From a virus, in the IMG/VR virus record IMGVR_UViG_3300020411_004007, positions 1-39,193 of that record: a stretch of DNA of 39,193 nt. One strand, given 5' to 3'. Positions within the stretch are counted from its first letter, which is position 1. Each line of letters begins with the position of its first letter. The notes under the pieces are model-generated. The model made no database searches. It worked only from the letters and a program-made list of their open reading frames with translations, and was not told the DNA's origin. A program made the position numbers and the translations under genes. Of the stretch, positions 6,531 to 14,512 are shown one piece after another.

Positions 6531-6671
6531 ATGACAAATGCTTTACAAACAGCGGCGCATTTAATGTTCTGGGGTGCGGTAGCATTGACAGTTATCGGAC
6601 TGTCTATGACACTTAAACAGAATGATGCGCGAGACTACTAAAAATAAAACTCTAACAATATCAATAACTTA
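6436..6671 (+). repeat. two pairs of direct repeats around a small frame
   Basis: AACAATATCAANNACTTA occurs at 6436-6453 and 6654-6671 with two differing bases, and TGCGCGAGACTA occurs exactly at 6503-6514 and 6626-6637. They bracket the 36-codon frame at 6531. They may be remnants of a local duplication or insertion, or binding sites for a replication or regulatory protein. Confidence 0.55.
6531..6641 (+). CDS. 36-residue single-span membrane protein (tentative)
   Basis: The frame encodes a polar N terminus (MTNALQTAAH), one hydrophobic helix (LMFWGAVALTVIGLSM) and a charged tail (KQNDARDY), the shape of many phage membrane micro-proteins. No ribosome site is visible and it lies between direct repeats, so confidence is limited. 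The last codons ARDY are encoded by the second copy of the 12-base repeat. Confidence 0.4.
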   Translation: MTNALQTAAHLMFWGAVALTVIGLSMTLKQNDARDY

Positions 6672-6980
6672 ATAGGCGTTTTGTATATATAACAATAAAC
6701 AAATAATAAACTGTATTCGTTTACGTTATATTGACAGGACTTTGACATATGATTGTTGTCATATATTTGACAAGAAATGCAGTCAATGATTGTCCAGTTT
6801 GAAAGCGCACAATTGACGACGTGGGGGTACTACCCCCCTACCCCCCTACCGGAATCTATGTCTCTATACTTGACATACTCCTGACAGGCGGTTTAGGCCC
6901 ATTTTCGATACGCCTAAAAATTTTCCAGATTAAGACGTCCTAAAAAATCCCCAAAATAAAAAACGCAGATATTTACATGT
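6642..6980. promoter_or_regulatory. non-coding regulatory-looking region with orphan TTGACA pairs, dyad and G/C tracts
   Basis: No gene seen. TTGACA boxes at 6731/6742 and at 6870/6881 (second box CTGACA) each keep the 11-bp spacing of the left promoters, but lack the third box and a matching -10. Another TTGACA lies at 6767. A perfect dyad ATATGA-TTGTTG-TCATAT spans 6747-6764. GGGGGT-ACT-ACCCCC at 6823-6837 can form a strong hairpin and is followed by further C-runs to 6846. It could be a binding region for whatever recognises the promoter repeats, or an origin or packaging region. Confidence 0.45.
6823..6837 (+). other. GC hairpin followed by C-tracts
   Basis: Six-base-pair stem GGGGGT/ACCCCC with a three-base loop, followed by CTACCCCCCTACC. 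Without a T-run it is not a standard terminator. The repeated C-runs might alternatively form four-stranded DNA. Confidence 0.4.
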
Positions 6981-7232
6981 GTGGGATATTGGGAAAGGGT
7001 GAAGGACTTCTTCGAAGTACCACCGAAGCATGAATTCAAGGTGGGCGATCTAGTAACGTGTACATGCCATGGCGGTGTGGCCGTCGTGTTGGAGTTATAC
7101 GACAGCGTGAGAGATGAGTATCCGAAAATGAATATGGCCAAGATATGGTGGATAAAGAAACCAAGTGCACAAGTAACAAGAACATGGATGCATACAATTG
7201 GCAGACTAAAAAAATATAAGCCATGCGAATAG
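6981..7232 (+). CDS. small VGDLV-family protein
   Basis: 83 residues from GTG 6981. After a 20-residue helix-like N terminus (YWERVKDFFEVPPKHE) comes FKVGDLVTCTCHGGVAVVLEL, then AKIWWIKK and a final HTIGRLKKYK: the full family order. It heads a run of six consecutive family members up to 9287. No ribosome site is obvious. Function unknown. Confidence 0.6.
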   Translation: MGYWERVKDFFEVPPKHEFKVGDLVTCTCHGGVAVVLELYDSVRDEYPKMNMAKIWWIKKPSAQVTRTWMHTIGRLKKYKPCE

Positions 7233-7251
7233 CTAACGGCATATATATTAT

Positions 7252-7512
7252 ATGGGCGATAGTATTGAGATTGAAAAGGGCGAACAGCTCTTTGTTGGCG
7301 ATTTGGTGACATTTCATGGGTATCATTATACACCAGACTATCTAATGATTGACGATAAAGATGGTTCATTGGGTATTATAACAGAAGTTAAAATTAATTC
7401 GCCTATAGGTACAATATCCTATGATTCATTCGTGTTGTATACGGTACATTGGTTTGCTAGTGGTAAGTCAACAACAGAAGTATCCGAGCATCTTAAGAGG
7501 ATATCGCCATGA
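7252..7512 (+). CDS. small VGDLV-family protein
   Basis: 86 residues: EQLFVGDLVTFHG, a long acidic loop, LGIITEVK, LYTVHWFASG and EHLKRIS. This is one of the clearest members; VHWF and the terminal hLxxIS strand match the others. It overlaps the next member by ATGA, and the two probably arose by tandem duplication. Function unknown. Confidence 0.65.
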   Translation: MGDSIEIEKGEQLFVGDLVTFHGYHYTPDYLMIDDKDGSLGIITEVKINSPIGTISYDSFVLYTVHWFASGKSTTEVSEHLKRISP

Positions 7513-7811
7513 ACGATTTAAAATTGCGTAGTTATAAAACGGGCGAGATTAAGCTTGGTGACGTCGTGACGCTTTGTGATAGGGAGAAGTTCGTTAAGGG
7601 TCGTACAAGCTGGGGAACGGTCATTGAAGTAGTCGAGAGAGGGGTTGCAGGCACTCTCTATATGTGTGCAGTACAATGGTTCAGCAAATTGCCCAATAGT
7701 AGGGGCAGTATCTCGTACCATTACGATAGAGATTTGATGCATGTGGAAGAAAAGCTGATGTTTGACAATCACGTGTATGATTCTGTCGACGATATTCCAC
7801 GTAATAAGTGA
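7509..7811 (+). CDS. small VGDLV-family protein
   Basis: 100 residues: IKLGDVVTLCDREKFVKG, SWGTVIEVVERG, CAVQWFSKLP, then a basic/acidic tail. The long loop between the first two strands carries an FVKGR segment similar to the WLKGQ of the 3774 protein. AGAGG lies nine bases ahead of the ATG, which overlaps the upstream stop codon. Function unknown. Confidence 0.65.
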   Translation: MNDLKLRSYKTGEIKLGDVVTLCDREKFVKGRTSWGTVIEVVERGVAGTLYMCAVQWFSKLPNSRGSISYHYDRDLMHVEEKLMFDNHVYDSVDDIPRNK

Positions 7812-7918
7812 TATACTCGGTCGGTTTGTCCGGCTTTGTTCTGCGCAAAGGAAATTTTTAGCGGAAAACTGGCGTTTTTAGACTATTTAAGAATGGAAAA
7901 ATTTTTTGGTTAAAAATC
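7812..7918 (+). promoter_or_regulatory. short intergenic leader with CTATTTA motif
   Basis: ACTATTTAAGAA at 7882-7893 is repeated exactly at 15487-15498, also ahead of a gene. No consensus -35/-10 pair and no convincing terminator were found in this 107-base gap. Confidence 0.35.
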
Positions 7919-8191
7919 GTGCAAATTACACTTACTAAATTACGACAACTCATAATTGAAGAACTCACCGCTGATGATAAAGCTGAGATTCGTCGAATGG
8001 CCACAAAAGAGGCTGAAAAGGTCATAAAAGCCAAGGACCTCAAAGATCTGATTTCCAAAGAAGTTGAAAAAGCTTTGGATGACAAGTCAACAAAGGACCA
8101 AATTGGTGATATTACTAAAACTGTTTTAAAGAAGTTATACAAAGACTTATCACTGCAACACCCATACATCATCGATCGAATTAAAATATAA
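7919..8191 (+). CDS. small helical charged protein, possible virion-internal protein
   Basis: 90 residues from GTG 7919, almost all charged helix. The N terminus QITLTKLRQLIIEELTADDK resembles the IIIEEL stretch inside the 10683 protein, and a KExEKVIKAKDLKDLISKEVEKAL segment suggests a coiled coil. No cysteines. I associate such short amphipathic N termini with marine phage virion or scaffold proteins, but that is only an impression. Confidence 0.55.
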   Translation: MQITLTKLRQLIIEELTADDKAEIRRMATKEAEKVIKAKDLKDLISKEVEKALDDKSTKDQIGDITKTVLKKLYKDLSLQHPYIIDRIKI

Positions 8192-8240
8192 TGAATTTAA
8201 TCGGTTAGCTGACTAAGTATGATAAAATTTTGGGAAAAAA

Positions 8241-8531
8241 ATGAAATTTCTACTCTTTGCTTTGTTTGGTGCTGGATTGTCTATAGCCACCTTAAGTACT
8301 GAACCTGACAGTTTTTTGATTCAAGCACCTTTTCAAGAATGCGAGACTTCAGCTGAAAATCCAAATCAGCCAAAACGTTATTATCCAAAAAAAGTATGTA
8401 ATATTGATAAAAGTTCTATTAACGATCCGGAAAAACTGTCAATATTTATTACCGAGTGTGTTCGAACCAAAGGTAATTGGCTTCTAATCAACTCATCAGA
8501 AGCTAATTACATTGATGAAATATTATATTGA
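8241..8531 (+). CDS. secreted or periplasmic small protein
   Basis: 96 residues. The N terminus MKFLLFALFGAGLSIATLS is a likely signal peptide, followed by a polar mature part with three cysteines (QECETS, KKVCNID, FITECVR). GGGAA precedes the ATG. Its 3' end overlaps the next gene. No family recognised; export to the periplasm is inferred from the leader. Confidence 0.6.
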   Translation: MKFLLFALFGAGLSIATLSTEPDSFLIQAPFQECETSAENPNQPKRYYPKKVCNIDKSSINDPEKLSIFITECVRTKGNWLLINSSEANYIDEILY

Positions 8532-8781
8532 ACAATACTGTGAATCTGATTTACATGCTGGTATGATGATAGAGGATGTCATTAGTGGAGATATCGGGAT
8601 TCTTGTCAAGCGTTATGATGTGATGAGTTCTTGGGAGCTTGAGCCGGAAATATGGGCTTGGGATATCTTATGGACTGGACCAGCTACAGATGAAATAAAT
8701 AAAAACCAACCATACACAGAAAATGGTTTGCTTGGTATGCTTAATTCCGGCCGGATGGAGGTCTGTAATGAGCGCGAATAA
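8515..8781 (+). CDS. VGDLV-related small protein
   Basis: 88 residues. HAGMMIEDVISGDIGILVKRYD, then IWAWDILWTGP and LNSGRMEVC. The first strand has GMMIED instead of GDLV, but the GxxGILVKR, W-D-I-L-W and C-terminal strands align with the family. I recall near-identical sequences among uncharacterised marine phage proteins. ATG 8515 is preferred over the TTG one codon upstream. Function unknown. Confidence 0.6.
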   Translation: MKYYIEQYCESDLHAGMMIEDVISGDIGILVKRYDVMSSWELEPEIWAWDILWTGPATDEINKNQPYTENGLLGMLNSGRMEVCNERE

Positions 8782-9073
8782 TTCTGACATCAACCAGTTG
8801 CGCAGTATGGCTAGCAACGTTATATTAAATGTTGGAGATATGGTTATTGATCATATTTCTGATTTTCATGGTTTTTTAACTAAACGAATAAGACATATCG
8901 ATATGATTGAGGATGATGTCTTTTTGTGGGAAGTTAAGCTATTTAAAACCAATGAAAACACAAACAATCAAAACACAGCTATATTAGAAGAAGAAGGTTT
9001 GAAAATGTCAATTGCAATTGGCACAGTAGAACTGCACTCAACCAAAACAAGGATTCAGTTTGATGAAATATGA
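8768..9073 (+). CDS. small VGDLV-family protein
   Basis: 101 residues: NVILNVGDMVIDH, HGFLTKRIRH, FLWEVKLFK, then an Asn-rich insertion and a C-terminal MSIAIGTVEL strand. ATG 8768 has GGAGG six bases upstream; the in-frame upstream ATG at 8723 would give an unrelated N terminus. It overlaps both neighbours. Function unknown. Confidence 0.62.
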   Translation: MSANNSDINQLRSMASNVILNVGDMVIDHISDFHGFLTKRIRHIDMIEDDVFLWEVKLFKTNENTNNQNTAILEEEGLKMSIAIGTVELHSTKTRIQFDEI

Positions 9074-9287
9074 TAACAGTTATACAGTTTCGGGTAATGG
9101 TTGGTTAACTTGCTATAATATTGGCGACCTTGTTAAGACTACTGATGGTGATTTTGGGTTTGTTGCTAAACCTGCGCGCCTCGATCAAGAACTATTGTTT
9201 CCATTTGTACCGGTTTATTCTGTCAAAAATAGAAAAGTAATGGAATATCAAGTTAATTCATTGGAGATAATTTCTAAAGCTGACTAA
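9063..9287 (+). CDS. small VGDLV-family protein
   Basis: 74 residues: CYNIGDLVKTTDGDFGFVAKPARL, then VPVYSVKN and a final VNSLEIISK. Last of the six-gene run of family members. The short loop between strands 1 and 2 (TTDGD) makes it one of the most compact. Function unknown. Confidence 0.63.
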   Translation: MKYDNSYTVSGNGWLTCYNIGDLVKTTDGDFGFVAKPARLDQELLFPFVPVYSVKNRKVMEYQVNSLEIISKAD

Positions 9288-9306
9288 CTCCTTCTATATA
9301 CTATAG

Positions 9307-9471
9307 ATGAAAATTTCAAAAACATTTATGGATCATTTAAGTATGGGGGCAATATTTGTTAATATTTGCCTTTTTTCTTTTGGTGTATACACGACTTCAG
9401 TAGATCTTCAAATATTAAGTCTAGGTAATATATCATTGTTTCTGATGTATTTTATTCTTACTAATCGCTAG
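9307..9471 (+). CDS. 54-residue two-span membrane protein
   Basis: The frame reads MKISKTFMDHLSMGAIFVNI, then a hydrophobic stretch, a polar turn (YTTSVDLQ) and a second hydrophobic stretch (LGNISLFLMYFILTNR). Two membrane helices with a short loop are likely. It fills the gap between the VGDLV run and the secreted protease. A holin-like or membrane-effector role is possible but not shown. Confidence 0.55.
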   Translation: MKISKTFMDHLSMGAIFVNICLFSFGVYTTSVDLQILSLGNISLFLMYFILTNR

Positions 9472-9504
9472 CTAGCTATTTATACAAGTATACAAGGGGG
9501 TAAC

Positions 9505-10227
9505 ATGAAATACTTACGTTTACTATTTTTGAGTTTGTTGCTATTCTTGCAACCAGCAGTGGCACAGGAAAAAGCGCAACATGCAATGATTGCAGAATCT
9601 GTAAATGCTACATTTTCAAAAGTTGAGTTAAGAGCAAGAGAAGCAGCTGTCAAAATTTGGACTGAAGGCGGTGGCCATGGCAGCGGAACTTATATGGTCC
9701 ACAAAGGTTTTCATTTTGTGTTGACGGCACAACATGTTACTGATCGAGGTTTGGCATCAACATATCTCATTAGTAAAGGCGAAGAAACGCGTCAGGGTAT
9801 AGTTGTCTATTCCAGCCCAGCAGATGATATAGCCGTGCTTTTTATACAAGAAGAGTTTAGGAACATTGAACCAATCAAGTATCGCCCAATGAAAAGTGTT
9901 TTAGAAGTTGGTGAGCCAACAGCATATTCTGGGTATCCTTCATCACACAAACTAATGAGTATTCGAGGTCGTGTTGCGGGTTATGGAGATAAGCACGGTT
10001 CTGGTCAGCAAATTATTTTGCACACATACGGTTGGTTTGGTTGTTCAGGTTCTGTAATTTTTAACAAAAGTGGTGAAGTAGTAGGTGTGCTGTGGGGCGT
10101 TGACGCTGAGTATTATCCATCACTTGCAATTGTTGAAGATATGATATGGGTTGTGCCAATAACAAAATTAGATATTAAAAAACCAATCAAAACAATTTGC
10201 AAATATAACAAATTAAAATTTTGCTGA
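9505..10227 (+). CDS. exported trypsin-like serine protease
   Basis: 240 residues. The N-terminal leader MKYLRLLFLSLLLFLQPAVA ends in a good signal-peptidase site. The trypsin fold is indicated by LTAQHV (H77), ADDIAVL (D108) and GCSGS (S181), the His-Asp-Ser triad in order, with a following EVVGVLWG strand. The usual GDSGG is GCSGS here. The AAGGGGG site is strong and a CTATTTA motif lies 29 bases upstream of the ATG. It probably acts in the host envelope or periplasm during infection; substrate unknown. Confidence 0.8.
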   Translation: MKYLRLLFLSLLLFLQPAVAQEKAQHAMIAESVNATFSKVELRAREAAVKIWTEGGGHGSGTYMVHKGFHFVLTAQHVTDRGLASTYLISKGEETRQGIVVYSSPADDIAVLFIQEEFRNIEPIKYRPMKSVLEVGEPTAYSGYPSSHKLMSIRGRVAGYGDKHGSGQQIILHTYGWFGCSGSVIFNKSGEVVGVLWGVDAEYYPSLAIVEDMIWVVPITKLDIKKPIKTICKYNKLKFC

Positions 10228-10237
10228 CGGTGCTTAC

Positions 10238-10690
10238 ATGAAGTTTAAACAATGGAATCGATATTTAACCGAGAATGAATTAAAAATTGTTGGCATCGTT
10301 GCATGTTTAGATGAAAAAGAAAGATTTCTAATAATTAGGCGTTCTGATATTGACGATAGAGCCGGCCAGTGGACATTGCCGGGTGGACACATCGATGAAG
10401 ATGACAAGTCAATAGAGTCAGGCGCCGTGAGAGAACTTGACGAAGAGGCTAATTTATTATGTAACACAGAAGACCTTATTTTTCTTGGACAACCAAAACC
10501 AAAAAAGTATTATTTTCTTACAAAAAAATGGTCGGGTAAGGTAAATGTTAGTAAACCTAATCCTCACACTGGTAAAATTGAGCACGATAAGTGGAAATGG
10601 GCAACCATTGAAGACATAAAAGACATAGAGAATAGCGAAATTCCGATCTATTTATTGGAGAAAGCTTTGGAAATGTCTAAAAATGGATGA
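10238..10690 (+). CDS. Nudix hydrolase
   Basis: 150 residues. The Nudix box is visible as PGGHIDEDDKSIESGAVREL followed by DEEANL, giving the REL-x-EE core that binds metal; the spacing between the first Gly and REL is longer than the consensus. The family hydrolyses nucleoside diphosphates linked to another group. The N terminus MKFKQWNRYLTENEL is separate from the domain and resembles N termini of other genes here (14875, 17894), possibly a virion-packaging tag. It overlaps the next gene by 8 bases. Confidence 0.85.
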   Translation: MKFKQWNRYLTENELKIVGIVACLDEKERFLIIRRSDIDDRAGQWTLPGGHIDEDDKSIESGAVRELDEEANLLCNTEDLIFLGQPKPKKYYFLTKKWSGKVNVSKPNPHTGKIEHDKWKWATIEDIKDIENSEIPIYLLEKALEMSKNG

Positions 10691-12143
10691 TTTGTACGGT
10701 GATCTTGATGAAGATCTTAGAAAATGGTTTGGTCGAAAAGGTGCTCCCGGCAAGAAGAAAGGCTGGGTAGATTGTAACACGTGTCGCAAGGACAAAAAGA
10801 CCGGACGGAAGAAGTGTTCAGCATGTGGTAGGTCAAGCGGCGAAAAACGCTCCAAGTATCCTGCTTGTCGACCCACTCCGTCAGCATGCGGTAAAAGAGG
10901 CAAATGGGGCAAAAAGTCTAAAAAGAAATCTAAAAAGAAATCTAAAAAGAATGAGGAAATATACATGGATTTAGAGAGAATTATTATAGAAGAGCTATCA
11001 AGCGTTTTAAATGAGAGCGTAATAGATCACATCCAATATGATGTGGAGGATCTTGCTGACGATGGAATGAATGCCAAACAAATATTCAATAATCTTATGT
11101 CGACAAGAGATGATCTACAAGGAAAAGAACAAGAAGTTAAAGCAGCAATTGTTAAGCTTTTAAATATTGGCCCACAAAGTATTGAAGACGAGACTGGTCA
11201 AGCAAGGTTGGAAGAACTTGAAACTATACTTGATGAGAAGCGCAAGAAGAAAAAGAAGAAGAAAAAGAAGAAAGCAAAGAGAGATGCTTGTTATCACAAG
11301 GTAAAATCACGCTATAAAGTGTGGCCATCAGCTTATGCTTCTGGCGCGCTTGTTAAATGTCGCAAAGTTGGTGCTAAAAATTGGGGTAATTCTAAAAAAG
11401 AATCCTTACAAATCATGGTTGAAGATGAAATTGCACAAGTTTTGTCTGAAAAATTAGAGGAACGATGCCAAAAAGGTTACAAAACTCACGAAAAACGAAA
11501 AACAAAGAAAATGTATGGCAAAACATATAGAAATTGTGTAAAAGCTGAAGCAATTGAGGAAAAAACCTCCGAATCAAGTGAGCGTGAAGAAGAGTTGCAA
11601 GCCATTGTTGGTGAATTAGAGAAGGCATCAGAGATGCATGCTAGCCAAGCTGAACGTATTCAACAAATTATAGATGATACGGAAGATTCTGATTTAAAAG
11701 AAGAGGTAAATGAGGGCATGAATTGTGGGTGTGGAAAAGATCCTTGTGAAACATACGGCAGAAATAACGCAAAAATCATCAAAATTGCCAATGAAGAGAC
11801 CGAAAAATACCTTGAAGAGTCATTATATTACGGCTTAATAGAAGGCGTGGAAGAAGATATTGATGAAGCTAAAAAGAAAAAGGCATGTAAACCATCAAAA
11901 GGCAAAAAGTTTGCTAGAAGAGTTAAAGGAAGGTGTGTTTCTTACGGTCAAGCCGGCAAAGCAAAGGGCGGTGGCCCAAGAATTAAGCCCGGTACCGGAA
12001 AAGGTAACGCATATTGTGCTAGATCGTATGGAGATATGAAATCTCATGGAAAAGATTGCTCTGGCAAGGATAGAGGCACGCCATTATGCCTTTCACGTCA
12101 AAAATGGAAGTGTTCAGGCAAGTATTCACGTAAAGGTAAGTAA
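10683..12143 (+). CDS. Cys/Lys-rich modular protein, possible virion-internal polyprotein
   Basis: 486 residues built of alternating modules. Residues 31-69 have C31, C34, C45, C48, C62, C69 (zinc-ribbon-like); 77-90 are almost all Lys/Ser; 95-185 are acidic helix starting MDLERIIIEEL; 186-240 are a Lys run followed by CYHKVKSRYKVW and a second Cys; 262-285 repeat a C...C basic unit; 300-395 are coiled-coil-like and acidic with NCGCGKDPC; 398-486 are basic with seven more Cys. ATG 10965 (residue 95) has GAGG eight bases upstream and may be a second start. I recall the CYHK unit from phages and large viruses but cannot name it. DNA binding inside the head is a guess. Confidence 0.6.
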   Translation: MDDLYGDLDEDLRKWFGRKGAPGKKKGWVDCNTCRKDKKTGRKKCSACGRSSGEKRSKYPACRPTPSACGKRGKWGKKSKKKSKKKSKKNEEIYMDLERIIIEELSSVLNESVIDHIQYDVEDLADDGMNAKQIFNNLMSTRDDLQGKEQEVKAAIVKLLNIGPQSIEDETGQARLEELETILDEKRKKKKKKKKKKAKRDACYHKVKSRYKVWPSAYASGALVKCRKVGAKNWGNSKKESLQIMVEDEIAQVLSEKLEERCQKGYKTHEKRKTKKMYGKTYRNCVKAEAIEEKTSESSEREEELQAIVGELEKASEMHASQAERIQQIIDDTEDSDLKEEVNEGMNCGCGKDPCETYGRNNAKIIKIANEETEKYLEESLYYGLIEGVEEDIDEAKKKKACKPSKGKKFARRVKGRCVSYGQAGKAKGGGPRIKPGTGKGNAYCARSYGDMKSHGKDCSGKDRGTPLCLSRQKWKCSGKYSRKGK

Positions 12144-12145
12144 AA

Positions 12146-14512
12146 ATGCTAACTGATGAGCAAATTTTATCTTTAACTGAGTCTTTGTTAGAGAGTTTAG
12201 ATAAAAAAGTACTCCGAGAGATCGACGAAGACGAGATGGTGGCTCTTGAAAAGGTACTTGATGATTTAGATCCGGAAAAATTGCCTCTAAATGACCTTTT
12301 TAGCGGTAAAATGCGTGTTGTTATACCATTTCCAACAGTTGACACCGACTCAGAGCTTGGAAAATTCGTAGAATTCTTCAGATCTCAAGAATATGACGTA
12401 GATTGGGAGAAAGGTATGGCTTACGCCAAGCGAGATCTGCGTTCAACAGACGATTTGTTGAGTGATCTCATTAATATGACCATGGGCGGGCGAGAAAAGC
12501 CCAAAATTAAGAAGATTCAAATGAAAATCGGCAAACTTTTTGCTAAAATAGCTGATTTAAGCCGAAGAAAGGATGCTTTATACCAAAAAGTATACAAACA
12601 CATGGCGGATATCAATTATATGTTGCCAGATGGCGGAGGTGTTAACAAACCGCATCGCGTTACCAAAAAAATGCTCCGTGCTGCGCTCGATGAGAAGGAA
12701 TTGGAGAATTTCGAGAGAATAAACGCTCAAATTTATTTATATATTGTAAATCCAGGAGTTGCAGGACCAGCAGGTTACAATTTAACCGATTTAGCCACAG
12801 AATACGGCGAATATTGGAAAAAGAACGCTGGATTTATCAAAAAAGAGATTAATAGAACTGATAATGACAAATATTCGATTATTATCACTAGACATCCGAT
12901 GGATGTGCTTAGAATGAGTGATTTTGACACGATTACCTCTTGTCACTCTCCACCTAGTCGTGCAAGTGCCTATCAATCCTATTATAAGTGCGCTGTAGCC
13001 GAGGCACAGGGTCACGGAGCGGTAGCATACGTGGTACAGACAGAAGACCTGCTAGCAGCCACGGATACAAGCAATATAGACAGCGCTGAGCAAGAAATTC
13101 AAGAAGGTGAGATATTTTATGACGATAAACGTGCGTTTGCTGGAGATATTGAGCCAGTTTCTAGAATTCGTGTTCGTCATGTTAGGTATTATGAAGGCGA
13201 TGAGCCGCCGAAGCGTTGGGATGATGGACAAGACGTTGGAATGCCTGAGAAAAAAGTTTATGGTGTCGATATTCCCGGGTTGGCAAACAGAGTTACTGAT
13301 TGGGCAAGAGCTAATCAAGAAGAAGTCATCGCAAACATGCCAAAAAAAGATGGCAACGTTGATTTAAACAAATTTATGATTTTTGGTGGTTCATACGAAG
13401 ATACCGCAAATTGGGCCGGTCGAGCGGAATTAATGAGACAGCTGTTGGGGGTTGAAGGTGACTCTGTTGACGGCAAAATGAAGCAAAATACTGAAACAGA
13501 AAATAATCTTGATGCAAACATGGTACGAAACCCTGTTGAGATGTATAGAGCAGAATGTGAAGAAATAATGAATGATTTCAATGACAAAATGGCTCAAACA
13601 TATTCTGATTACGAGGTTAATGACGATGGCGCTGATGGTGCGTCTATTAGACCTTATGCTGCTTTTATTGCAAAGTGGCCGGTCGATGAGTGGAAAAGGC
13701 TCCCTGGCAATGATGAAGAAGTTGTTTGGAATTCAGCCGATGTATTAAACGAGAGTAATCAATATGGCGATATATTTGTTCCCTCAAAACATGACACGCC
13801 AGTCATTCGTCGTATAAGAGAAGAGATACATTTGACTATTCAAATTAATTTTGAACATCCAGAAATTTATGGACATTCATATATGGCAATGCCCTTTGAA
13901 TATCAAGAGGCGCTTGATAAAATTGATACTAAAATTGATGATGCCCGAGATACTTGGGAACAAATTCTTACTGAATACTTTAAACGCGAAGGACAAATGG
14001 AAGGTGGTGCATATATTAAACTGGCCACAGAAATTGAAGATGGCGAACTCACTTCTTACGAGTGGGATCTTGAAACTGATGGAGATTACACCGAATCGTA
14101 TGAGTCTACAGCAAGTTACACACATTACTATGAGCCAGAAGATTTAGGATTAGATATTCGAGTGCTTAAAGATATAGTTGATTCTCGCGACTTTAGGATT
14201 GAATTGAGAAAGCAACTTTTAGAAGCACCGAGAAAAGAAGAGAATACAGAATATTACTTATCTATGAATGCTGTGACAGTAGACCAGAGTGGAGAGGTCG
14301 CATTTACCGCTATATTCTCTATTAACGCTGACGAGCCTGATATCATGGTTGGATTGTTTAGAGAGCTTGTAGAGGGCGAAATGGATGATGAAGATAACCT
14401 TACGGTGGTATTCAATAGAGTGTTAGCTCAGTTTGTTAATTCTCGTAAGCCATCGTTTATGCGAACAAATGAATCAATTGTTAAAACCTGGAAGGACTAT
14501 TTAAGATCATGA
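12146..14512 (+). CDS. large hypothetical protein, probable virion-associated
   Basis: 788 residues, acidic, with no signal peptide or membrane span. The N terminus MLTDEQILSLTESLLESLDK is amphipathic, like those of neighbouring genes. The centre includes SDFDTITSCHSPPSRASAYQ and an alpha/beta part rich in Tyr/Trp; the remainder is helical. It starts three bases after the previous stop with AAGGTAAG upstream. No catalytic signature was recognised. Size and company among modular head-like proteins suggest a structural or packaged protein, which is inference. Confidence 0.55.
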   Translation: MLTDEQILSLTESLLESLDKKVLREIDEDEMVALEKVLDDLDPEKLPLNDLFSGKMRVVIPFPTVDTDSELGKFVEFFRSQEYDVDWEKGMAYAKRDLRSTDDLLSDLINMTMGGREKPKIKKIQMKIGKLFAKIADLSRRKDALYQKVYKHMADINYMLPDGGGVNKPHRVTKKMLRAALDEKELENFERINAQIYLYIVNPGVAGPAGYNLTDLATEYGEYWKKNAGFIKKEINRTDNDKYSIIITRHPMDVLRMSDFDTITSCHSPPSRASAYQSYYKCAVAEAQGHGAVAYVVQTEDLLAATDTSNIDSAEQEIQEGEIFYDDKRAFAGDIEPVSRIRVRHVRYYEGDEPPKRWDDGQDVGMPEKKVYGVDIPGLANRVTDWARANQEEVIANMPKKDGNVDLNKFMIFGGSYEDTANWAGRAELMRQLLGVEGDSVDGKMKQNTETENNLDANMVRNPVEMYRAECEEIMNDFNDKMAQTYSDYEVNDDGADGASIRPYAAFIAKWPVDEWKRLPGNDEEVVWNSADVLNESNQYGDIFVPSKHDTPVIRRIREEIHLTIQINFEHPEIYGHSYMAMPFEYQEALDKIDTKIDDARDTWEQILTEYFKREGQMEGGAYIKLATEIEDGELTSYEWDLETDGDYTESYESTASYTHYYEPEDLGLDIRVLKDIVDSRDFRIELRKQLLEAPRKEENTEYYLSMNAVTVDQSGEVAFTAIFSINADEPDIMVGLFRELVEGEMDDEDNLTVVFNRVLAQFVNSRKPSFMRTNESIVKTWKDYLRS

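Noticed and set aside
6823-6846. Transcription terminator at the G5/C6 hairpin
   Set aside because: The stem is strong but is followed by C-runs rather than a T-run.
6914-7369. 151-codon open frame on the minus strand
   Set aside because: It lies opposite two convincing plus-strand VGDLV genes and has the hydrophobic, Tyr/His-rich composition of a shadow frame.
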